Shown here piece after piece: positions 26,718 to 35,200 of a stretch of DNA of 64,000 nt. The position numbers were made by a program, and so were the translations under genes. The stretch is taken from positions 124,001-188,000 of IMG/VR virus record IMGVR_UViG_3300037010_003311; one strand, given 5' to 3'. This stretch comes from a virus. Every line of letters begins with the position of its first letter. Within the stretch, counting starts at the first letter, position 1. The notes beneath the pieces were generated by a model. That model saw only the letters and a list, made by a program, of their open reading frames with translations. It did not search any database and was not told the origin of the DNA.

Positions 26718-26725
26718 TATTTATA
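26718..26725 (-). promoter_or_regulatory. T4-type late promoter box TATAAATA upstream of the capsid gene
   Basis: The minus strand reads TATTATAAATACTG in the 171-bp gap between the protease and capsid genes, about 110 bases before the capsid start. TATAAATA is the T4 late promoter consensus. No gp55-like sigma gene is in this window, so use of this box is inferred. Confidence 0.5.
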
Positions 26726-26778
26726 ATATGGTTTTTATCTTTGAATTTTGATTTAAGAGTTTTGTAAACGACTATTCG

Positions 26779-27594
26779 TTAGATTTTAAAACGAATTGCG
26801 TTGGCTTTACTATTTTTACTATTATCATTCAAAGTTCTAAACAATGAATCTATTAAAAAAGTAGTTGTTTCTTCAAGAGTACCTTTAATACAAGATGTAC
26901 CATCGCAAACAACTCTTTCACCTTTACTATTAACTGGAAAATACCCAAGATTTGAACTCTCAAGTAATACTTCAGAGCTAACAATCTCTTGTTTCATGCG
27001 GTTTAAGTTACTAATCTGTTTAAGCAGATTTGTACTCTCGTCGAAGAATTCAGTAATAACAGCATTACTATGACTTGGATTACTAACGACGTCAAAGGTT
27101 AAAGCTTTAAGACCTTTACCATCAACAATAACTGTACCATTTGGTTGAGTCGTCCCAGCTCCAAATGCTCTTAGGCTAAAACCAATACCAATTTTATCTT
27201 TCAATAAACGATAAAGATTCATTCCTGGATCATTAGTTAGTGTTTCACAATCAGCAACAATAAATTTACCATCAAATGTCAGATTAGTATAAACAATACA
27301 AGCATCTTTCAATCTAATAGTACTAGAACGTTTCATTCTTGACTCAAAATCTCCTTGTGGAGTTGGATGATCCATTTCACCAAGAAGTTTTCTTTCTAAG
27401 GCTTTTTGCTGTAATTGATCAATTATAGTTTGGAGTGCAAAAGATGTGTACATTCTACCATTATTATTAAGTACATTGGCTTCTTGCAAATATGCTCGAA
27501 ATCTAAGTTTAAATGCATTACCTACTTGGGATTCTTCTAATAGAGTAATTTTCGTAGGGACATAACTCTGTTCCTGGATTAAATCTATTTTCAT
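26779..27594 (-). CDS. Prohead maturation protease (T4 gp21-like serine protease)
   Basis: A 271-aa protein of the gp21 / peptidase S80 type, which digests the scaffold and trims the capsid protein before DNA packaging. The catalytic elements are visible: His76 in LLGEMDHPTP and Ser140 in IGFSLRAFG, with the GLKALTFDVVSNPSH segment that follows in this family. T4 gp21 is 212 aa; the longer C-terminus here (about 190-271) is charged and may be self-cleaved. The start is ATG 27594 behind AAAGGG. The gene order protease then capsid matches T4. Confidence 0.85.
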   Translation of the reverse strand: MKIDLIQEQSYVPTKITLLEESQVGNAFKLRFRAYLQEANVLNNNGRMYTSFALQTIIDQLQQKALERKLLGEMDHPTPQGDFESRMKRSSTIRLKDACIVYTNLTFDGKFIVADCETLTNDPGMNLYRLLKDKIGIGFSLRAFGAGTTQPNGTVIVDGKGLKALTFDVVSNPSHSNAVITEFFDESTNLLKQISNLNRMKQEIVSSEVLLESSNLGYFPVNSKGERVVCDGTSCIKGTLEETTTFLIDSLFRTLNDNSKNSKANAIRFKI

Positions 27595-27671
27595 TTATAG
27601 CCCTTTCATTAATTTGTAATTTGTTTCATGCTTTAATTTTAATTAAAATAAATTATTATGAAAGGCATTAA

Positions 27672-27707
27672 GAGACAATAGCTATTTAACTATCGTCTCA
27701 CTTTTTT
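27672..27707 (+). terminator. Hairpin with T-run on the plus strand between two minus-strand genes
   Basis: GAGACAATAG, 8-base loop, CTATCGTCTC, then ACTTTTTT on the plus strand (one G-T pair in the stem). The T-run is on the non-coding strand, so in the direction of the genes it is only a hairpin between the 1319-aa gene and the protease gene. It may block antisense transcription or work poorly both ways. Confidence 0.4.
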
Positions 27708-27709
27708 CA

Positions 27710-30700
27710 TTATGCATTAAACTCGCTATTAATACTTAAAATATTTAAAATATTATTATCTCTGTAATTCTCTATAGCCAGTTTTATAACACTTATATCA
27801 TTAAATATTTTTAAACTGAAGTTATTTAGTACTTGAGTAAGTAGATGACTTCTTGTTTCAATAGTACTTGTGCGGAACGAACTGGTTAAACCATAAGTTA
27901 TAAGCTGAGTATCCGTTATATCTAAATTAGTAAGATTTGTCTTATCGCTAGTTTTATTCATAATATCTATAACTATGTTTAAATTATTACGATTATCAAT
28001 AAAGTCAGTATATGATGTAGCAACCCGTGTTATTAAATCGGTATAACTAGTATCAATAACTGGTAATGAAATATTTATTTCACTACTATAATCAGTTATA
28101 ACTATACTATCTAAACTACTAATATAACCATTAAGAATTGTAGTTATATTCAATATCTCTTCTTTTTTCAAGAAATAATCAACAAAAGAAACGTAGGAGA
28201 CCATATAATTAAAATCTTCACTAACTGATTTAACTCTAGCCTCGCGTACAAACCTAGTAAGTTCTTCGGTATTCAAATCTACTGGTACTAGTGATATAAA
28301 CGATTTTACATCCTCTTTATAAACATAAAAGTTATCACCAATAACTGGAATATCAACATTTGTAGTAACTGCATCATTAGAACGATAGATTAAATTTTTA
28401 CTTCCATTAATAGCAATTATATCACCATGGGCATTACTTATAGCACTGAATGGAGTAATATTATTAAAATCTATATCCGGGAACGTTGTTGATCCTGCTG
28501 GTTTGCTACCAAGACTATCATAAATAAAATATTTACCATTATATTCATAACATATAACTTGTACGTTATCAAGCATTATATAAAAATATGGATTAGTAGT
28601 ATCCATATTATAATCATTTAGGAAGGTTAATGTTTTAAATGAACTAGTTTTAAAATCTGATGCTTGTAAACTTGAACCATCTATTTGGTAAACAGCCGGT
28701 AGTAAACGATTTGGAAACTGGCTCCTTGTTATAACGTTATCTCTAAGATCTAGTATTTTTAAGCGAGTAACTTCTTTGAAAGCTTCATTAATTAAATACC
28801 TTTCGTTATTAGTACCAATTGGTCCTAAATCAACACCAAATCTATAATTATTAACATCAGTATTTAGTAAAATAGTATCTATTATAAAATTTTTATCATT
28901 TAGTACAATAGGTGGTTTATTAAAATCCAACAATATTTTATTAATTTCATCTGTATAGTTAATAATATTTTTTTGATTATTATTAATCCTAGATTCAATT
29001 CTAACTATATCTAACCGAGCAAGTTCTGTATCATAACTATTTGACCCCCCAGTAAGCAATGCCTGATATCTACTTTTTGAACTAGCTAGTTCGCTTTGCA
29101 ATTGATCAGTTAAACTAAACTCATATGTGAGTCTATCCACCAAATAAGTATAATTAAACCGCTTCCTTTCATAATTGCTAAGATAGAAGATATCTAAAGC
29201 TAACGTTTCATTATTTTTTGTACGTTGTTTATCAGCTAGAGCTTTTGAATTCTGGTAACCTGTAATAAGAGTTTTATTATTATAAATTGTTTTATTGAGA
29301 TCTATAATTTTTTGCTTAACGAAGTTAATTATAATTTCCGTATAGTTTAACATGTTTGATAGCTTATGATTAAGAATCTGTAATGTGGTTAACAGATTTG
29401 TATAATAAATATTTGCTAAGTTAAGGGCCTCTATACTACTTTTATTGGTATTCAGTTCTTTAATAAGGGTATCAGCTTTAACCTGTCTGGCAGTTATTTC
29501 TGCTGCTGTATCAATTCTAGTGTTAACACTATAATCGATGGTCTTATTATTTTCATCGGTATACATGACACCAAGATTTGCAATTAGGTTAGTTGTAATA
29601 TCTTCTAGAACATCATTGGTATTATCTGGATCATCACCTAACGCAAGTTGGGTAACAGCTACCAATTTATCTAAATCAGATTGTATATTACCAGTGGCCT
29701 TCGTTAAAAGATCGTTTTTGATATTATTGATAGTTTCCAGTAAAATGTTAATAATTCTATTATTATTAGCAATGATAATGGATAATATAGCATTTTGGCC
29801 ATAAACGGTTTCTATACTGTTTAAGACTCGCGCTTTTAGATTGTTGCTCGCGGTCGAACCAGCTACAGAACCAGAAGCTACACAAAAGGTGTTATTAAAG
29901 AAGTGTACCATACTATCAGTATCTGGTTCTGTAAATCTAAGGGCTAGAATATCATTCTTATAAAGTGTATCTCCAGATGGGAACACTATATCTTTAATTA
30001 GGTAATTACTAAACCAAATACTAAAGTTTATGAAATCGGGAGTATCATTATTAGTATAATCTATAGTATATGGTACACCATTACTATCTAGGCTAATATT
30101 TGGAAGTTCACTGAAATCTAAAATAGTACCAAGATAATTACTATAATTCGTAACAGTGTTAGCCAAGGCAGTAGTACTAGTAAGCATATTATTAGCCAGT
30201 ATGTCATTACTATAATAAGAATTTACTGCTAGATACTCATCGGAAAATAGTTTATGGTTCCCATATAAATCTACCGCATTCGACCAATCAATTTCATTAC
30301 TATGATTAATGTTTAATAATAATTTAGTACGACTAACAGCATTTCCAACGGAAACCGCACCTGGAAAGTATCTGGTACTAATAAAACCACGAGTATCCCA
30401 TTCAATATAATTAGCAAGATCATACATAAGAATAGAACCATTAAAATAGTTGCTATCATCCTCTAGGTAGTAAATATTACCAACTTCGAGATTGACTAAT
30501 GGATGGTTATAAGTTAAACCATATCTATTAGTAAACGTAAATATCTTAACTGAACCATCAGCTTGTATTTCTTTTACAAGTTTCTGATACTGCATATCGA
30601 GCAAAACATTATCTGGATCCAAATCAATTAAACCACTAAAAAATACAAGATGAGTATCATTAATATTATCATAAAGATACAAGCCATTAACTTTATCAGT

Positions 30701-31669
30701 TTTCTGTCTTGAACTCATAGCTGGTTTATAAAGTTTATCTCTTTGATCGAAATAAACCATAGTTCCAGACTTTAATCCAATTTGGACATCAAGACTGGTG
30801 ATAGTTGTAAAAATAGATTTGCTTAAGCCTGCATTATTAAAGACCGAAAACATTTGATCTTGAATATTAGAGAATAGACTTTTAAAGTTTGCCATATACT
30901 TTTTAGATAACTGCTGCGGATTAATCCCTCGCTTATAGTAGCTAATAGTATTATCACTATTAATAATACTAACTAGTTCACCACTATCAATTAATGATTT
31001 TAAATCGCTACTATTAATGTTATTATAAACTTCGGGAGCGCTGCGAATAATATTACCATTATTATCTGTGGAAAATGTAGCTATCTCAAAATATGGTATA
31101 TTTTCAGTATCATAGTTATAAAGATTTTTATTAGCTATAATTTTAATTCTAGCTCTTTGTGCAGGTAGTTGTTGTAACCAACTATATTCAACTATAATTT
31201 TATAATCTAGATTTTTAAAAAGTTTAATCTCTTGTCCATCAAAGTTTGGATTAGTAAGATCTTGAACCGAATTTATAGAATCTAAATTTTCAGTAGGCGC
31301 TTCAAACAGAAAAAGAACTGGTTTCTTGAACTCAATAAACTGGTCATCAATAAAACAAGCACCTGGATTAACTCTAAAGATATGGTAAATTTTATTTAAC
31401 TTAACGTATTTCGTAACATCTTCTATAGTAAGGTACTGTGTAGCATTATTACTATCGACTAAAAGATAATCTACCGAAAACCCTTGTATATATGATATGG
31501 TATTTCCATCAATAGTTGTCTCTTTAAAGGCGGAAAACGTTTTCGAAACCATCTTTAGATAATCATGTGGGTCCCTAGCATCAGGATCAAGACCCCTAGT
31601 TTGGATGGAATCTTGTAAAGAGATGCTCGCATTTAATATATAACTATTATCAACTATTAAGGTTTGCAT
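27710..31669 (-). CDS. Giant virion-type protein with long coiled coils (1319 aa)
   Basis: The open frame reaches 31717, but ATG 31669 (MQTLIVDNSY) has a good ribosome site (GAAAAGG) and overlaps the previous gene by only 20 bases, so I use it. The N-terminal 450 residues are beta-rich with aromatic repeats. Residues about 620-980 are long polar helices with heptad character (for example LNTNKSSIEALNLANIYY and LADKQRTKNNETLALDIFYL), probably coiled coils. The C-terminus is mixed. No enzyme motif, signal peptide or membrane segment is seen. It stands between the 1914-aa protein and the protease. A baseplate, fibre or internal virion role is likely but unproven. Confidence 0.5.
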   Translation of the reverse strand: MQTLIVDNSYILNASISLQDSIQTRGLDPDARDPHDYLKMVSKTFSAFKETTIDGNTISYIQGFSVDYLLVDSNNATQYLTIEDVTKYVKLNKIYHIFRVNPGACFIDDQFIEFKKPVLFLFEAPTENLDSINSVQDLTNPNFDGQEIKLFKNLDYKIIVEYSWLQQLPAQRARIKIIANKNLYNYDTENIPYFEIATFSTDNNGNIIRSAPEVYNNINSSDLKSLIDSGELVSIINSDNTISYYKRGINPQQLSKKYMANFKSLFSNIQDQMFSVFNNAGLSKSIFTTITSLDVQIGLKSGTMVYFDQRDKLYKPAMSSRQKTDKVNGLYLYDNINDTHLVFFSGLIDLDPDNVLLDMQYQKLVKEIQADGSVKIFTFTNRYGLTYNHPLVNLEVGNIYYLEDDSNYFNGSILMYDLANYIEWDTRGFISTRYFPGAVSVGNAVSRTKLLLNINHSNEIDWSNAVDLYGNHKLFSDEYLAVNSYYSNDILANNMLTSTTALANTVTNYSNYLGTILDFSELPNISLDSNGVPYTIDYTNNDTPDFINFSIWFSNYLIKDIVFPSGDTLYKNDILALRFTEPDTDSMVHFFNNTFCVASGSVAGSTASNNLKARVLNSIETVYGQNAILSIIIANNNRIINILLETINNIKNDLLTKATGNIQSDLDKLVAVTQLALGDDPDNTNDVLEDITTNLIANLGVMYTDENNKTIDYSVNTRIDTAAEITARQVKADTLIKELNTNKSSIEALNLANIYYTNLLTTLQILNHKLSNMLNYTEIIINFVKQKIIDLNKTIYNNKTLITGYQNSKALADKQRTKNNETLALDIFYLSNYERKRFNYTYLVDRLTYEFSLTDQLQSELASSKSRYQALLTGGSNSYDTELARLDIVRIESRINNNQKNIINYTDEINKILLDFNKPPIVLNDKNFIIDTILLNTDVNNYRFGVDLGPIGTNNERYLINEAFKEVTRLKILDLRDNVITRSQFPNRLLPAVYQIDGSSLQASDFKTSSFKTLTFLNDYNMDTTNPYFYIMLDNVQVICYEYNGKYFIYDSLGSKPAGSTTFPDIDFNNITPFSAISNAHGDIIAINGSKNLIYRSNDAVTTNVDIPVIGDNFYVYKEDVKSFISLVPVDLNTEELTRFVREARVKSVSEDFNYMVSYVSFVDYFLKKEEILNITTILNGYISSLDSIVITDYSSEINISLPVIDTSYTDLITRVATSYTDFIDNRNNLNIVIDIMNKTSDKTNLTNLDITDTQLITYGLTSSFRTSTIETRSHLLTQVLNNFSLKIFNDISVIKLAIENYRDNNILNILSINSEFNA

Positions 31670-32249
31670 TTTTAACCTTTTCAAAATTTGCATTTTTTGC
31701 TTTAATTCTAGCATCAACTTCTTTTAAAAATTGCGTTAGATCTATTTCAATTTGACCAACTAGCTGATAGATAACATTAACATCCATTACAAAGATAAGT
31801 TCGTTTAAGATATTTACATAATCCGTAAAACTTTCTAAAGTATTGACTTCTGTATTGTCCAATACAGAAAGGTTTTGTAAATTTTTTATCATATCTTGTA
31901 ATTCGTTAATTTTATCATACAACCTGAACTGAATAAATTTCTGATCGGCTATATCGATACTCTGTCCCATAATTGCGGCACTTGTATCTGGATCTGCGGT
32001 ACTAAGATCCCCATCACTAGTACCAAGATCACCAGACCCATCTAAACCATCTGAACCATCTGAACCATCGGACCCATTATCCTGAGAGCTAGATGACCCA
32101 TCTGAACCATCAGACCCATCATCTTGCTGGTTAGATGAACCAGATCCTTGCTGGTTAGAGCCACGACTGGCGCCATCTTCCAGTAGTAGCAATAAATCTG
32201 TATTATTTTCAAGTAAGAATTGTCTTGCTTGTGGTGATAATTTTAACAT
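31650..32249 (-). CDS. Virion-cluster protein with a Gly-Ser-Asp low-complexity stretch (199 aa)
   Basis: I start it at ATG 32249 behind AGGAAAAAT; the frame is open 13 codons further but overlaps the previous gene. After a helical N-terminus (MLKLSPQARQFLLENN) comes a linker of repeated Gly-Ser-Asp units (about residues 36-85). A helical C-terminal part of about 110 residues follows (FRLYDKINELQDMIKNLQN onward), resembling small helical proteins that accompany baseplate or fibre genes in large phages. The linker is encoded by imperfect tandem TCTGAACCATC-like repeats. The role is unknown; it probably links or chaperones the giant proteins encoded on both sides. Confidence 0.5.
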   Translation of the reverse strand: MLKLSPQARQFLLENNTDLLLLLEDGASRGSNQQGSGSSNQQDDGSDGSDGSSSSQDNGSDGSDGSDGLDGSGDLGTSDGDLSTADPDTSAAIMGQSIDIADQKFIQFRLYDKINELQDMIKNLQNLSVLDNTEVNTLESFTDYVNILNELIFVMDVNVIYQLVGQIEIDLTQFLKEVDARIKAKNANFEKVKNANLNS

Positions 32250-32262
32250 TATATTTTTCCTA

Positions 32263-35200
32263 TTATAAAATTTCTTCACTCGTTTCATGATAAGTAGTAT
32301 TCGTTACATAATTAGAAACTGGCTTTACCAAATTAGAGAATGATTCCATTACATAAGTAGCACCAACTTTTAATTTAGTATCAGTATTGTAATCTGCGGC
32401 AACATCTAATGTTCGATTAAATAAATCGGCACCATTTATAAAAGCACTATTTTTAAAGTTTGTAACATTCGTAGAAACAACTGGGTCGGTATCTTTTTTG
32501 ATTAGATATTGATAATTAACTTCATCGAAATTAGTATAAATTAATCCAGGTAAGTTAAAGGTTGCTCTAATCGTATCTATATTGGTTTGGGTATAACTTA
32601 TCCCTGTACCAGCTAAATAAATGTTCCAACCAACTATGCCATAATTAGTACCAAGATTAGATACTGCATTGATAGTTAATGGATTAAATGAAAGATCTAA
32701 ACTGGAACCAACTTGTGATCTTTCTAAAAAGGTATCATCCCAGTTATCCTTATTACTATCATTAAATAAGGTTTGTAATATTGCCCAACTAGCCGAGGTA
32801 GCTTCTGGCCATTGTACAATACCAGCTTCATAGTATTTATTAGCCGAACCACCTATACTGGTAGCTAAACCAGTTAAAGACGTAAGCTTATTATTTTTAG
32901 CAATATAATTCCCAAAGACTGTGGTTGGACCACCAACTAAATCAGTAAGCATATTATTATTGCAACGAAAGTTGCCTTTTATAGTTGTAGGCAAACGATT
33001 ACCTATAATTGTAGTAAGACTTTTTAACTGGTTATCTTCAATAAAGAAATCTGATTCAGCTGTTGTATCCCAAATCCATTTAACATACTTACCAACTAAA
33101 TCTTTATATTTAGTAGCAGCTGTACCATTATTAGAAAGAATTTTATCTAATGTAAGATAGTTTCTAGATGATATAGAGGTAGCATTATCTATATTATCTA
33201 AGTGTACCCAGATAAAACTTGGTAAATGATTACTTAACCTGGATTCTTTTTCGATATTTATAAATTCGCGGGTACCTGGATCAACTAGGTTATTATTTAC
33301 TATCTCTTCATATTCAAAATAACGATTACTTAAATATACCGGACCGGTTGCTTTAATAATATAAGAATCAGTTACTTGATTGTAAGTTATGGTACAGCTA
33401 TCTTGTAAGCCATAGTAGCCTAAATCGCGCACAATAGTTTGTGGTGCACTAATATTTAATTCATAAATTTTATTTGCTCCATACCTCGATAACTGATCTA
33501 GATTCTCTAGCCCATTTATATATGTTGGCTCATTAAAAGAAAAATTATTATCATTTGGGTAAATGTTAATTGATTCGTTATTTAGTGCTGAAGTGAAAGT
33601 ACCAAAATCAGTTATTATCTCAATCTCATTATCAGTAACATTTTTATCATTTGGTGTCATAGCTTTGTAATTGATACCATTGAAGCTATTAGTGCGAACC
33701 GAATCGAAATAGTTATCAGTCACATATTCACTTTTAATAAAATTTATATCCCCAATCGGAGTACCATCATAATTAGTAATATCAATTATTTTAAAATAAT
33801 TTAATTCATACTCTGGTAAATAATCATGAGTGAATGTAGTAGAAATCTGGGAAAGAGTAGTACTAAAACTTATTTTAATATCTAAAGTAACATTATGTAA
33901 ATCTTCATACAACACTGGATTAGATATAAGATATGGATAAATTCTTATTTTATCACCAGGCATATTTTTATCTAACTTACTATTATAATTAATCCGGAAC
34001 ATATCCTGGAAAGGTACCCCGTTATCATTAATTATTTCTATTGCCGTCATTGTAGCACCAGTTACTGAACCAAAACCAAAATCAAATTCATTTAAAGTAG
34101 AGTATAGGTACTGTTTTGTTCCATCCATCTGAGGCCCACCAACCGAACCAGTTACTAAATTATATGCTGTAAACGGGATACGCTTAATAGTATAAAAATT
34201 AATAGTATAACTACCAGTTACACTAGATCTAGTTATAGTGTAGTTAATTTTATCAGTTGTTCCTGTGGATACTTGACTAGATACTAGTTGTAGGTCAGTA
34301 CTTATAGTTGACATATTGATCCAAGAGAAATACTTAATGAAAGAGTTATCTATTGGCTGGTATGGCTCTATTGGTAAAATTAAAGTATTACCAACATTAT
34401 GATTAGCCAGAAGCTTATCATTATAAAACATATTTAGTTTTATAATAACTGGGGCGCTCGCTTGGATTGGATTATTTTCACTATCGATTAATGAAAAACT
34501 ATATTTACCATTCTGGGTATCAGTGTGGTTTATTCTATTGAATTTAACATACTGACCAGTTACTGGCTTAGAAACTATTTCGAATGTTTCAGTAAATGGA
34601 AATATTGCCGGAGATGTTAATAATTCGGTTTCTGGTTGATAGTCTAAGATAAAGTCTTCAGTATAATATTTATTCTGGATTGCATCAAGCCCTATATCAT
34701 TATTGATCTCCATTATAAAATCAATTGAATTCTGCCCAGCGAAAATAATTAAATACCTTTCGATCTGTATAATTGCAGCCCTGGAATAATTAGAATAATC
34801 ATTACTAATAATCTGATAACTCGTAACTGGTTTCTGTATAGAAGAAGGGGTAATTATATATTCACCATTTCCGCGAGAACCAAGTATCTGATTAGTAAGT
34901 ACTTCTATTGCCCCACCTGTTGCAATGGACCCTAGAGATGGATCAACTTTAATAAGTTTAGAATCGGTACCATATACTAGTTCTCCTGTGCTATTATCAA
35001 CAGTTATAGATATAGTTCTATAATATAATGAACCATCAGTTCCATACTCAGGGAAAATATAACCATCGTTATTTTTATAGTAACTATAATCAAAATATTT
35101 ATTAACCGATTTCAAGTAGCAGAATTTACTAGCTATAGTTTCATCACTAGGAGTTTGGATTTCCGTAATAACTGCTCGGTTCTTATCAAATTGTGACATA

